A stretch of 64,000 bases of DNA from Neolewinella aurantiaca (GTDB taxonomy: Bacteria > Bacteroidota > Bacteroidia > Chitinophagales > Saprospiraceae): positions 44,662 through 108,661 of the forward strand of contig NZ_VOXD01000022.1 of assembly GCF_008014675.1 (NCBI RefSeq), in the 5' to 3' direction. Shown piece after piece: positions 27,088 through 36,147 of this stretch; the stretch's first letter is position 1, and each line of letters opens with the position of its first letter. The position numbers were made by a program, and so were the translations under genes. The notes under the pieces were generated by a model that was given only the letters and a program-made list of their open reading frames with translations, was not told where the DNA came from and did no database searches.

Positions 27088-27543
27088 TCAAAACCAAGTC
27101 CTGAGGCGCAGCATTTGCTCCGGCGCGCCTTCCTCAAAACGGAAACTCACCTCTTCAAAGCGGGGCATCCGGAACCGGCTTTTCAGTTTCCCGCTGAAGG
27201 CCCAGGGCTCCGCCGGAAGACCCAAAAAATTGGTATCGAACTCTCCGTTGTCGTTCTCGTCGTGGAAAAGACCGAGGGCATACTCTTTACCAACGATCAT
27301 TTCCGGGATTTCAATGAATTTATCACCGGTTTTGCTGACCTTGACTGCGACCAGCCGTGCCTTCTCCCGGTCCAGAAAATCATCTTCAGAAGAGTAAACC
27401 CCTACCCAAATGGTGCCACCTGCATGTTTTATGTTGTTGACCGAAAACCGCAGCGTGCCCGTCACCGTATCCGGCGGCGTATTCGCAGCCGGCAGCGATA
27501 AGGCCACCAAGGCCAGCAGTATAACCAGAAAGGTATGTTTCAT
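27088..27543 (-). CDS. DUF2141 family exported protein
   Basis: 151 aa from the ATG at 27543 (MKHTFLVILLALVALSLPAA, a clean signal peptide); a frame extension to 27561 adds no signal. The mature domain shows the family pattern: GTLRFSVNNIKHAGGTIWVG, a YALGLFHDENDNGEFDTNFL calcium-loop-like segment, and GLPAEPWAFSG. Its function is not established in the family. It lies 137 bases upstream of the MbnP-like gene on the same strand, so it could be the first gene of that operon, although the inverted repeat and motif copy 6 stand between them. Confidence 0.8.
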   Translation of the reverse strand: MKHTFLVILLALVALSLPAANTPPDTVTGTLRFSVNNIKHAGGTIWVGVYSSEDDFLDREKARLVAVKVSKTGDKFIEIPEMIVGKEYALGLFHDENDNGEFDTNFLGLPAEPWAFSGKLKSRFRMPRFEEVSFRFEEGAPEQMLRLRTWF

Positions 27544-27654
27544 AGTATTGTATACGAACAAATGCAGCTCTGGGATGTGCCGGACGTGCCGTTTTTATGT
27601 CATATAAAGACAATGCCCCGGCAAAACCGAAACAATACGTCCGGGTAAAAAGAC

Positions 27655-27680
27655 AGCCCTCCGCTAAAGAGCGGAGGGCT
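27655..27680 (-). terminator. Intrinsic terminator of the HtrA gene
   Basis: A perfect 11-bp stem, AGCCCTCCGCT / AGCGGAGGGCT, with a 4-base loop. On the minus strand it is followed by GTCTTTTTAC. It lies 40 bases after the stop at 27720. Confidence 0.9.
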
Positions 27681-27719
27681 GGTACAATATTCTCACTTAG
27701 CTTTATTGAGGAAAAAATC

Positions 27720-29246
27720 TTATTTAACGATGCCGTACTTCATCGTACGATCCGGGGAATCGGGGTAAATCCCCTCCAGAGAAACCGTGCCGTTGGAGCC
27801 GTCAATCATTTTCTGGAAACCGGACACCGAACTTACCTGGCGGCCGTTGACTTTGGTGATGATAAAGCCGGGCCGAATGCGCGTTTGTTCGGAGATGATA
27901 CCGCTGCGGATATCAGCTACGGTAACACCACTTTTCAGGTCGAGTTTACTTGCCGTTCCTTCATCGAGCTCCACAAATTCGGCACCGAGTTTGGAGATTG
28001 ACTCCGGTTCTGGCTCGGGGCGGATGATGCCGGTATCTCCGTTAGCGTTACGCAGTCTTGCCGTAGCCGTTTTCTGCTTTCCGTTGCGTTCAAATTCGAT
28101 ATTAACCACGTCTCCCGGGCGGTGACGGCCCAGTTGCTCCAGCAGTTCGGAGTTACGAAGGGTTGTAACACCGTCTACTCCCGTGATCACATCTCCGTTC
28201 ATCAGGCCGGCTTCTTCGGCGGCGCTCCCTTCGGTTACTTCAGAGACGTAGACGCCGTTGTCACGGTCGATTCCTTTCTCTTGGGCAAACGCAGTATTGA
28301 GCTCCATGATACGGGCACCGAGTAAGCCTCGTTGCACGATGCCGAACTCACGCAGATCCTGAACTACTTTCTTTACAATAGCGGACGGAACGGCAAAGCT
28401 GTAGCCGGCAAACACACCCGTAGGGCTGCTGATTGCGGTATTGATGCCTACCAGGTCTCCGTTGATATCAACCAAAGCACCACCGGAGTTTCCGGGGTTT
28501 ACGACAGCATCGGTTTGAATGAAAGACTCGATTGCCATCTCGCCACCGCTGCGGCGGACAATATCGATGCTGCGGCCCTTGGCGGAAACGATACCCGCCG
28601 TAACGGTACTCGTCAGGCTGAAGGGGTTGCCAACGGCAACCACCCATTCACCGATTTTCAGCTTGTCGCTGTCAGCGAACTGAACGGTAGGCAGGTTGAC
28701 AGCATCAATCTTGATGAGCGCAATATCGGTGGTTGGGTCAACGCCGATTACTTCGGCGTCGTAAGTTTTCTGGTCGTTGAGAACGACCTCGAGGGTTTCA
28801 GCACCATCGACTACGTGGTTGTTGGTAGCAATGTAACCATCGGGGCTGATGATTACGCCAGACCCTGATCCTTGCTGAAGGGGAGCGGGGCTTCCTCCCT
28901 GGCCTCCTCCCTCAGGAATGCCGAAAAGATCGCGGAAAGCATCGGGGAGACGGTCGGGGTCAATACCCTGAGCTCCACGACTTCCAAAACCGGGGGCTTG
29001 TTTAGAAGCTTTGATATGAACCACAGCGGGCAATGCCTTATCCGCAGCGGTAGCGAAACCGGCGGTAGGCGCCGGATTTACGTTAACGGTATTGCTTGGT
29101 GCGGCGAAGTTAGTCATACTAGATGCTGGCGGAGCCTGAACTTCGACGTACCGGGTGTCCTGGTTGAGCCCCAGGTACTGCGCGCCGCCAAGGGCGGCAA
29201 ATCCGCCGACAACGGCGGCCAGAATAATGAGAAGGAAATTTTTCAT
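27720..29246 (-). CDS. Periplasmic serine protease, HtrA/DegP family
   Basis: 508 aa from the ATG at 29246; an ATG four codons upstream is also possible. An N-terminal membrane anchor or signal (MKNFLLIILAAVVGGFAALG) is followed by a trypsin-like domain. The triad is visible as His in ATNNHVVDGAE, Asp in DPTTDIALIKID and Ser in GNSGGALVDI. Two PDZ domains follow: GVYVSEVTEGSAAEEAGL in the first, and ADIRSGIISEQTRIRPGFII in the second. It degrades or refolds misfolded envelope proteins under stress. Length and order match DegP/DegQ. It is transcribed alone, divergently from the M1 peptidase gene. Confidence 0.93.
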   Translation of the reverse strand: MKNFLLIILAAVVGGFAALGGAQYLGLNQDTRYVEVQAPPASSMTNFAAPSNTVNVNPAPTAGFATAADKALPAVVHIKASKQAPGFGSRGAQGIDPDRLPDAFRDLFGIPEGGGQGGSPAPLQQGSGSGVIISPDGYIATNNHVVDGAETLEVVLNDQKTYDAEVIGVDPTTDIALIKIDAVNLPTVQFADSDKLKIGEWVVAVGNPFSLTSTVTAGIVSAKGRSIDIVRRSGGEMAIESFIQTDAVVNPGNSGGALVDINGDLVGINTAISSPTGVFAGYSFAVPSAIVKKVVQDLREFGIVQRGLLGARIMELNTAFAQEKGIDRDNGVYVSEVTEGSAAEEAGLMNGDVITGVDGVTTLRNSELLEQLGRHRPGDVVNIEFERNGKQKTATARLRNANGDTGIIRPEPEPESISKLGAEFVELDEGTASKLDLKSGVTVADIRSGIISEQTRIRPGFIITKVNGRQVSSVSGFQKMIDGSNGTVSLEGIYPDSPDRTMKYGIVK

Positions 29247-29491
29247 TTGATGATGCACTTTTAGAGCTTGTTAAGATAACGGTTCAGCTGTTTATAAAAC
29301 GTATGTAGTAGACCTCCCAACAGCCAATTTGGTTGGCTGATTCAACCTTCATTAACTTTTATTAACTGAGACAAGCGGCTCTCTCCGGATTTATGTTGGT
29401 GCCCGAAGCGGATTCCCCTTGCTCCTCCGGCAATCAGAGGTGGAAGAAAACCAAGTAGCGAATCCCTATTTTACGCCTTCAATTTCCAGCT

Positions 29492-32392
29492 ATGCGCCTT
29501 ACCGCCTTTCTCACCCTGCTCTTTACCCTGCTTTTCACCTGCGGCCGCGCCCAAGATGCTTCCTTCCAACAGAAGGCTGATTTTATTATCGACGCGAAAC
29601 TCGATGATGAACGGCACGAACTGCACGCCCACCTGAAACTCACGTACACCAATAATTCTCCCGATTCGATTTCCGTCATTCCGTTTCATTTCTGGCCAAA
29701 AGCATACAGCTCCGACGAGACAGAATTTGCTCAACAACAACTCCGTAACGGAAAAACCGACTTCCACTTTTCTGAGCAACGCCAGCGCGGAACACTCGAC
29801 AGCCTGAAATTTGTGGTAAACGGTACAGCCGCCGAACATAAGTTCCGCCGAGACGCTCCCGACGTTGCCGATGTTTTGCTGCCCGGAGCTATTCCCCCCG
29901 GTGGTAGTGCCGTAATCGAAACCCCTTTCCGGGTGAAAATCCCCGCCAGTTTTTCCCGCCTCGGTCACGTAGGCCAATCATACCAGATTACCCAGTGGTA
30001 CCCGAAGCCTGCCGTATATGACAAAAACGGCTGGCACCCTATGCCCTACCTCGATCAGGGAGAATTTTACAGTGAATTCGGCAACTTCACCCTTCACCTC
30101 ACGCTTCCCGAAAATTACGTCGTTGGTGCAACCGGGGTGCTGCAAAACCCCGACGAACGCAACTGGCTCCTGAAAAAAGCGGAAGCAGACCGGGTGCACC
30201 TGAACATTAGCAAAGCGGCAGGAGAACTGAGCGATGGCTTTGTCCGGGAAACTTTCCCGACTTCTTCGGAACGAACAAAAACACTTACCTGGCAAGCCGA
30301 GCAGGTACACGATTTCGCCTGGTTTGCGGATAAGCGCTTCCGGGTTTTGCACGACACGCTACAACTGGCAGAAAGAGAGGATGCCATTCACGTCTGGTCC
30401 ATGTTCACGGCCACCGAGGCCGGCTTATGGGTAAAATCCACGGATTACATTAAGCGTGCCACCCGCTTTTACTCCGAACAGGTAGGCACGTACCCCTATC
30501 CGCAGGTGACCGGCGTACAGTCGGCGCTCAGCGCCGGCGGCGGCATGGAATATCCGATGATTACCGTTATCGGGCGTAGCGGGAGTGCTGCGGGGCTCGA
30601 CCGGGTGCTGGCGCACGAAATTGGACACAACTGGTTTTACGGCATCCTCGCCAGCAACGAACGCGCCCACCCCTGGATGGACGAAGGGCTGAACTCTTTT
30701 TACGAGCACCGGTACATGGCGAAGTTCTGGCCCGACCGCCCTGCTGGCATCGAGTTGGCCAACCTGCAAATTGACTACGACCGACTGGGGTACCACTACC
30801 TCGCCCGCCAGGGAAAAGACCAGGCTCCGGACACCCGGTCGGACAGTCTGAGTCAGTACAACTACTGGCTGCAGGCCTACAGCAAACCCGCTCTTGCGCT
30901 TAAGGAGTTGGAGGCCCACGCAGGCACCGAAGCGTTCGACCGCGCGATGCGGGCTTATTATGCAGACTGGAAGTTCCGTCATCCCCAGCCGGACGATTTT
31001 TTCAGCACCATCAACGAAAGCCTCGGGCTGGAAACCGAACCCTGGTTCCGCGAAGCCTTCACTACTACTAAAACCTCGAACTGGAACCGGGGCGCAGCAC
31101 CCGGCTTCGTTGCCTACCATAAAGGAGACCGGATGGTTCCACAACCCGAAGGAGAAAAAAGCAATGCCCTCGATCTTTACCCCAAAGGAGGAATGTCTCA
31201 GGGAAGAAAGTTCTCGTTGGGCGTTCTCACCAATCAGGAGAACCCGAACAAGCGTCAGATTTTTGCGTCCCCTATCGCGGCATTCAACGAGCACGACGGG
31301 CCGATGATCGGGGCAACCCTGCACAACCGGACGCTGGAACCACGACGCCTGGAATGGATGCTCGCGCCGCTGTACGGCTTTGAGAGTAAAACGCTGAATG
31401 GCTTTGCCGGTATCCGCCTGCGCGTGCCGCGCAGCAGTGGCGGAATTGAACAGAGCACCCTGAGTGCTGGAGTACAACGCTTCAGCGATTTCACATTACG
31501 CCGGACCGATACACCTTACTCATACTTCCGGTACGCCCTGAAGGCGGAAACGACCTTTAGGCATGCCCCGATTACTGAAACCGAAAGCAAGCTGAATTTC
31601 CGGATGGTGCTACTGCAAAAGGACCGTCCTGAGTTTTCAGCCACCGGCGAGATTGCAGGGAAAGACGCCGAAGGAGAGTATTTCTGGCGGCTCGGCTACA
31701 GCCGCGCTAAAACGAGGGAGATCACCCCCATTGCCTTTAGCCTCAACCTGGAAGCGAAGGTTGTTGATGAGGCAACGCCCTTCCGGGCGGGTCACCTTAA
31801 GCTGGAGGGCATCGTAAACGGCGGCTACCAATACGAGCAAGAGCGGTTTCTCCGCTACCGGCTCTTCGGGGGTGTCTTCCTGGCCAATGAACTGCGCGAA
31901 AGCGCAGTACGCAGTAACTCCGGCTTTTCGTTGGTCGACAATGCCTTCAGCGACTACCGTTACGATGACCTTTACCTGGGCCGTAACCTTGATGGCATTT
32001 ATGGCCAGCAACTCGAACAGCGGCAGGGAGGATTTCGGGCGCCCATCAGTTCTGCCTTCGCTTTCGGCACAAGCAATAGTTACATGACCGCCATAAATAT
32101 CGATGCCGACCTTCCTGCTTTCCCCGCATACCTCCCGTTCGGTTTGTTCCTCGATGCCGGTTACTACGGTTTTAAAAGCCTCAGTGCTGATCCCCTCAGC
32201 GGCGAATTCAGCTGGGTTGGCGGAGTTTCGCTCAGCGCGATGAAGGGACGGATAGGAGTATTTGCCCCTTTGATTGCAGACCCCGACACTAAAATGCTGC
32301 TGGAACAGCAGGGAGACCTGATCAACAGGCTTACGTTCAGGCTTAGTCTTTCCGGCTGGATGCCGTGGCGCTGGGTTGACGACCTGTTCTGA
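29492..32392 (+). CDS. Secreted M1 family zinc metallopeptidase
   Basis: 966 aa. The signal peptide (MRLTAFLTLLFTLLFTCGRA) is cut after AQ. An N-terminal beta domain with IPFHFWPKAYSSDETEF precedes the catalytic part. Zinc ligands are H375 and H379 of HEIGHNWF and E398 of DEGLNSFYEH, with E376 as base, the exact M1 spacing. Instead of GAMEN it has GGGMEYPMI, as in other bacterial M1 groups. The C-terminal 350 residues are rich in alternating aromatic and charged strands and may form a barrel-like or beta-sandwich module, which is an unusual extension. Motif copy 7 overlaps the signal-peptide codons (FTCGRAQ). It is the first plus-strand gene after a run of minus-strand genes. Confidence 0.87.
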   Translation: MRLTAFLTLLFTLLFTCGRAQDASFQQKADFIIDAKLDDERHELHAHLKLTYTNNSPDSISVIPFHFWPKAYSSDETEFAQQQLRNGKTDFHFSEQRQRGTLDSLKFVVNGTAAEHKFRRDAPDVADVLLPGAIPPGGSAVIETPFRVKIPASFSRLGHVGQSYQITQWYPKPAVYDKNGWHPMPYLDQGEFYSEFGNFTLHLTLPENYVVGATGVLQNPDERNWLLKKAEADRVHLNISKAAGELSDGFVRETFPTSSERTKTLTWQAEQVHDFAWFADKRFRVLHDTLQLAEREDAIHVWSMFTATEAGLWVKSTDYIKRATRFYSEQVGTYPYPQVTGVQSALSAGGGMEYPMITVIGRSGSAAGLDRVLAHEIGHNWFYGILASNERAHPWMDEGLNSFYEHRYMAKFWPDRPAGIELANLQIDYDRLGYHYLARQGKDQAPDTRSDSLSQYNYWLQAYSKPALALKELEAHAGTEAFDRAMRAYYADWKFRHPQPDDFFSTINESLGLETEPWFREAFTTTKTSNWNRGAAPGFVAYHKGDRMVPQPEGEKSNALDLYPKGGMSQGRKFSLGVLTNQENPNKRQIFASPIAAFNEHDGPMIGATLHNRTLEPRRLEWMLAPLYGFESKTLNGFAGIRLRVPRSSGGIEQSTLSAGVQRFSDFTLRRTDTPYSYFRYALKAETTFRHAPITETESKLNFRMVLLQKDRPEFSATGEIAGKDAEGEYFWRLGYSRAKTREITPIAFSLNLEAKVVDEATPFRAGHLKLEGIVNGGYQYEQERFLRYRLFGGVFLANELRESAVRSNSGFSLVDNAFSDYRYDDLYLGRNLDGIYGQQLEQRQGGFRAPISSAFAFGTSNSYMTAINIDADLPAFPAYLPFGLFLDAGYYGFKSLSADPLSGEFSWVGGVSLSAMKGRIGVFAPLIADPDTKMLLEQQGDLINRLTFRLSLSGWMPWRWVDDLF
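29534..29551 (-). repeat. Dispersed 18-bp motif, copy 7 (one core mismatch)
   Basis: On the minus strand GGCG-CGGC-CGCAGGTGAA. It is the only copy with a change in the 10-bp core, and it lies inside the signal-peptide codons of the M1 peptidase. Confidence 0.6.
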
Positions 32393-32488
32393 ACGGGCCC
32401 CAAAGCCGTGCACAAGTTGATTGTCAGCAAAAACAGATCGTATAACTTTTGTTAACAACCCTTCTCCGTTGCCCTACGTTAAGACGCC

Positions 32489-33910
32489 ATGACTACCTGC
32501 CCCAAACCAGAAAACCTTTTGGAACAGCTTCGTGCGTTTGAAATCTTCGCCGACGTAAGTGATGCTGCCCTCAAATGGCTGATCGATAATAGTACCTATC
32601 ACTGCCTGGAGAAGAACGAGTACTTCGTACGGAGCGATGAGCCCGTTCACCATATGCAGGTTGTTCTTACCGGTGGTTACGTTATCCGGAGGGAAAGCAA
32701 AGGGCGTAAACGGGAAATGGGGGTTTGGGAAGCACCGATGGTTGCCGGGTTGTTACCCTTCAGCAGGATGACCACATCTGCCGCAGAGGGTGTAACAACC
32801 GCTCCTACCAGCCTCCTGCAACTGCACAAGGATCATTTCACCGAGATGGTAAATCAGAGTTACCCCCTCACCCAGGCACTGGTGGGTGTAATGACCAATC
32901 GCGTCCGTGATTTTCAGCAGATGCAACTGATGGATGAGAAACTGATGGCACTCGGTAAGATGAGCGCCGGGCTCGCCCACGAACTGAACAACCCGGCATC
33001 GGCCATGATCCGTTCCGCTCAGGAGCTGCACCGCCACCTGCAACAGACACCAGAGAGGATCAAAGCGCTCTTCAAAATGAGGGTGAGCGACAGTGATGTC
33101 GATAAGATGAACGACGTTCTGTTTGAACGGATAGCCGCGAAGCAACTCAAACCAGGTGAAGACCTCAGCCTCATTGAACGGGAAGAACTGATTGATGAAT
33201 TGCAGGACTGGTGTGAAGATCACGACATCAAAGACTGTGAGGAGATTGTCGACACCCTGATTGATTGGGGCTTCGAATCGGAGCACCTCGACCTGCTGGC
33301 CAAAATCGTTACCGGCCCCTCCCTTCAGGCGGTGCTCTGGTGGCTGGAAGCCTCCCTGACCACTGAATCCCTCGTGGATGAAATTCAGACCGCCAGCACC
33401 CGGATTTCCGAACTGGTAACTTCGATCAAAACTTACAGCCACATGGACAGTGACCCCAGCATGGAGTTCATAGACGTTCATGAAGGACTCATTTCGACAC
33501 TGACCATGCTGAAATTCAAGTTCAAAAAAGACAAGAGCATAGGTTTCAGGAAAGAGTGGGACCGCACCCTTCCGTTCATCAAAGCCCTGCCCGGAGAACT
33601 CAATCAGGTATGGACCAACCTGATCGTGAACGCCCTCGATGCACTCGAGGGCCAGGAAGGCGCTCAACTCACCATCCGCACCTACAAACAAAGAGAAAAC
33701 CTGTGCATCGACATCGAAGACAATGGCCCAGGCATTCCCGCCGACATACAGAGCCGGGTTTTCGAGCCCTTCTTCACAACCAAAGGAATCGGTGAAGGCA
33801 CAGGAATGGGGCTCGACATCGTCCGGCGGGTACTCGAGCGACACAGCGGCAGTATTGGTATGGAAAGCGAACCCGGCCGCACTTGCTTCCGGGTCTGTTT
33901 CCCCTTATAA
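32489..33910 (+). CDS. Histidine kinase with N-terminal cyclic-nucleotide-binding-like domain
   Basis: 473 aa and no membrane segment, so it is cytoplasmic. Residues about 10-145 form a CAP-effector-like cNMP fold (FEIFADVSDAALKWLIDN, then HHMQVVLTGGYVIRRESKGR). A dimerisation helix carries the phospho-acceptor H164 in GKMSAGLAHELNNPASAM. A long helical insert (about 180-300) follows. The HATPase part has N-box NQVWTNLIVNALDAL, G1 IDIEDNGPGIP, G2 TKGIGEGTGMGLDIV and a final CFRVCFPL. It is followed 59 bases later by the receiver/reductase fusion, its likely partner. Whether the cNMP domain binds a nucleotide or a redox ligand is unknown. Confidence 0.88.
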   Translation: MTTCPKPENLLEQLRAFEIFADVSDAALKWLIDNSTYHCLEKNEYFVRSDEPVHHMQVVLTGGYVIRRESKGRKREMGVWEAPMVAGLLPFSRMTTSAAEGVTTAPTSLLQLHKDHFTEMVNQSYPLTQALVGVMTNRVRDFQQMQLMDEKLMALGKMSAGLAHELNNPASAMIRSAQELHRHLQQTPERIKALFKMRVSDSDVDKMNDVLFERIAAKQLKPGEDLSLIEREELIDELQDWCEDHDIKDCEEIVDTLIDWGFESEHLDLLAKIVTGPSLQAVLWWLEASLTTESLVDEIQTASTRISELVTSIKTYSHMDSDPSMEFIDVHEGLISTLTMLKFKFKKDKSIGFRKEWDRTLPFIKALPGELNQVWTNLIVNALDALEGQEGAQLTIRTYKQRENLCIDIEDNGPGIPADIQSRVFEPFFTTKGIGEGTGMGLDIVRRVLERHSGSIGMESEPGRTCFRVCFPL

Positions 33911-33969
33911 CGATTTTCAACTCCACGGCTAAACACATATCCTTTAACTTGCAACCATAATCCTGCCTA

Positions 33970-35634
33970 ATGAAGAAACCAGTAATTCTCTCCGTAGACG
34001 ATGACCAGCAGGTACTCCGTTCTCTCAAACGCGATTTGCGCAATGAGTACAAATCAGATTATCGCATCATCAGTACCACGAGTGCCAACGAAGCTCTTGA
34101 AGCGGTAGAAGAACTGAAGAAAAAAGGTGAAACCATCGCACTCTTCCTCTCCGATCAGCGGATGCCGGAAATGCCGGGAGTCGACTTTCTCGAAAAAGCA
34201 CGCAAGTTTTTTCCCGACGCAAAGCGGGCATTGTTAACGGCTTATTCAGACACCCAGGCTGCGATCAAGGCCATCAACGACGTTCAGCTCGATTACTACC
34301 TGCTGAAACCATGGAATCCACCGGAGGAGAAGCTGTTTCCCGTCCTCAACGAATTGCTCGAGGACTGGAAGCTGAGTTACCGTCCCGGATTCCAGGGCGT
34401 AAAGGTGGTGGGTTATCAGTATTCTCCTAAAAGCCACAACATCAAAGACTGGCTTGCCTCCAACCTCAAGCCCTACCAGTGGGTGGATGCCCAAAGCGAA
34501 AAGGGGCAGGAACTACTGCAACTTCACAACTGCGAAAATAAAGAGCTTCCCTTTGTCGTCCTCGAGTCTGGTGATGCTCTCCCCAACCCCGACCTGCCTG
34601 TATTGGCCGAAAAATTGGGAATGAGTGCCTCGGCCAACGAGCCGATGTACGATGTCGTCATTGTAGGCGGTGGGCCGGCCGGAATGGCCGCCGCTGTTTA
34701 CGGAGGTTCCGAAGGCCTCAACACATTGATGATCGAGAAAAGAGCACCCGGTGGACAGGCCGGAACGAGCAGCCGCATCGAAAACTACCTTGGCTTTCCG
34801 AGCGGACTCTCCGGTGCGGAATTGACCCGCAGGGCAATGGCCCAAACGCTTCGTTTTGGCGTGGAGGTGGTTACCCCCAGAGAAGTCGCCGACGTTCGGA
34901 TTCAGGACAACTACAAAATCCTTACCCTCGACGATGGTTCTGAGGTGAAAACCCGAGCCGTTATTCTTACCACCGGCGTGGAATACCGCCATCTGCCGGC
35001 CGAAGGGGCCGACAAGTTCTCTGGCGCAGGTGTTTACTACGGAGCAGCAATGACGGAGGCCAATGCCTGCTCCAACAAAATCGTCTACGTTGTGGGTGGC
35101 GGCAATTCTGCAGGGCAGGGAGCGGTTTACCTCTCCAAATTCGCAAAAGAGGTGCACATCCTGATTCGCAAACCAGACCTGACCTCCAGCATGTCGAGCT
35201 ATCTGATCGATCAAATCGACGGAATCGAAAACATCAAGGTGCACGGTTACCGCCAAATCCAGGAAGTAAACGGAGACGACGACCGGGTTGAGCAACTTCT
35301 CATTCAAAACCTGGAGGATGATTCTGTTATCGACGCCGCAGCCGACTCCGTTTTCGTTTTCATCGGTGCACGCCCGCGTACTGAATGGATCGAACGCGGA
35401 CAGATCACCATCGACAAGCGTGGCTTTGTGGTTACCGGGCGCGATCTTACGGCGACCAAAGAAGGGGCCACGAAGTGGCCATTAGAGCGTGCTCCCTACC
35501 TCCTCGAAACTTCCCAACCGGGTGTTTTTGCGGCAGGAGATGTACGGTCCGGCGCAATGAACCGGGTAGCCTCCGCCGTAGGAGAAGGGGCCATGGCCGT
35601 GAAGTTTGTCCATGCCTACCTGGCCGAAAATTAG
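33970..35634 (+). CDS. Response-regulator receiver fused to thioredoxin-reductase-like flavoprotein
   Basis: 554 aa. The receiver domain (1-125) has the acidic pocket VDDD (9-12), phospho-acceptor D62 in LFLSDQRMPEMPG, and the conserved Lys in YYLLKPWNPP. A thioredoxin-fold-like middle (about 135-215) is followed by a FAD/NAD(P) domain from about 228 (YDVVIVGGGPAGMAAAVYGG, VYVVGGGNSAGQGAVYL, GVFAAGDVRSGAMNRVASA). The place where thioredoxin reductase has the CATC pair reads VYYGAAMTEANAC, so the redox dithiol is absent and disulfide reduction by the usual route is unlikely. It is partnered with the cNMP-domain histidine kinase upstream. The output is probably flavin-dependent redox chemistry gated by phosphorylation; the substrate is unknown. 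Confidence 0.88.
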   Translation: MKKPVILSVDDDQQVLRSLKRDLRNEYKSDYRIISTTSANEALEAVEELKKKGETIALFLSDQRMPEMPGVDFLEKARKFFPDAKRALLTAYSDTQAAIKAINDVQLDYYLLKPWNPPEEKLFPVLNELLEDWKLSYRPGFQGVKVVGYQYSPKSHNIKDWLASNLKPYQWVDAQSEKGQELLQLHNCENKELPFVVLESGDALPNPDLPVLAEKLGMSASANEPMYDVVIVGGGPAGMAAAVYGGSEGLNTLMIEKRAPGGQAGTSSRIENYLGFPSGLSGAELTRRAMAQTLRFGVEVVTPREVADVRIQDNYKILTLDDGSEVKTRAVILTTGVEYRHLPAEGADKFSGAGVYYGAAMTEANACSNKIVYVVGGGNSAGQGAVYLSKFAKEVHILIRKPDLTSSMSSYLIDQIDGIENIKVHGYRQIQEVNGDDDRVEQLLIQNLEDDSVIDAAADSVFVFIGARPRTEWIERGQITIDKRGFVVTGRDLTATKEGATKWPLERAPYLLETSQPGVFAAGDVRSGAMNRVASAVGEGAMAVKFVHAYLAEN

Positions 35635-35636
35635 CA

Positions 35637-35654
35637 GGCGGGGCCGCAGGTGCA
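35637..35654 (+). repeat. Dispersed 18-bp motif, copy 8
   Basis: GGCG-GGGC-CGCAGGTGCA, preceded by CA. It begins 3 bases after the stop codon of the receiver/reductase gene. Confidence 0.9.
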
Positions 35655-35688
35655 AACGAAGTTTTTCTGAAGAGCAAAGCGCAAGCCC

Positions 35689-35931
35689 CTAGCCTGTTAC
35701 TCCTTCGTAAAGTGCGTAAGCCGCCAGGCTTACCTTCAGCAACAAGCTCAGAAACTCCAGCCAAGGCTTCTTGTCGGCCAGTTCCGATGTTCGTTCAGTG
35801 GGGGTGAGCGGATAGGTCACAAAAACGATGATAATGTCGCGAAGGCGATCACGCTCCTCGGCACCAGGACCGGCATATTGGTCGTTTTCCTTTAGCTTCG
35901 GTTTGTTTTTAATTTCGGGAGGTGTAGACAT
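35689..35931 (-). CDS. Small membrane protein, unknown
   Basis: 80 aa. The polar, Lys/Glu/Pro-rich N-terminus (MSTPPEIKNKPKLKENDQYA) is followed by an acidic/basic stretch (GAEERDRLRDIIIVFVTYPL) and one C-terminal hydrophobic segment (EFLSLLLKVSLAAYALYEG). A single-span membrane protein is plausible. It lies alone between plus-strand genes, convergent with the receiver/reductase gene. The compositional pattern looks coding, but it has no recognisable family. Confidence 0.5.
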   Translation of the reverse strand: MSTPPEIKNKPKLKENDQYAGPGAEERDRLRDIIIVFVTYPLTPTERTSELADKKPWLEFLSLLLKVSLAAYALYEGVTG

Positions 35932-36086
35932 GATTTGGGATGAGTTTGAACACTTGTAAGATAATCACTGTCCGCTCCTGACAACATCAGTGATGTTATA
36001 GTTGCCCCGGCCACCCCAGGTGACTTTTGCGGCCGCTTTTATCACCTCGCCAAAATTTCACCTTTGATGACCGAAGCAACTATATT

Positions 36087-36128
36087 ACAAATTTAAAGTA
36101 TTTGTGATAAAAAACAAACATTTTGTTT
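36087..36128. promoter_or_regulatory. Two A/T-rich palindromes upstream of the hydrolase-OsmC gene
   Basis: ACAAAT(7)ATTTGT at 36087-36105 and AAACAAA-CAT-TTTGTTT at 36112-36128, the second ending 19 bases before the start codon. The second resembles the palindrome at 58161-58185 (shared ACAAACA-N2-TTGTTT). This could be an operator for a common repressor. Confidence 0.4.
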
Positions 36129-36147
36129 CATTTTTAAACCAATTACT

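Noticed and set aside
30425..32458. Minus-strand frames of 350 and 273 codons opposite the M1 peptidase
   Set aside because: The plus-strand gene has complete catalytic motifs; the antisense frames show none.
33970..35634. PorX (T9SS response regulator)
   Set aside because: PorX has a receiver joined to an alkaline-phosphatase-like domain; here the second domain is a FAD/NAD(P) reductase.
36018..36055. CAGGTGA and GCGGCCGC elements near the hydrolase-OsmC promoter
   Set aside because: They resemble parts of the dispersed motif but in the wrong order and spacing.
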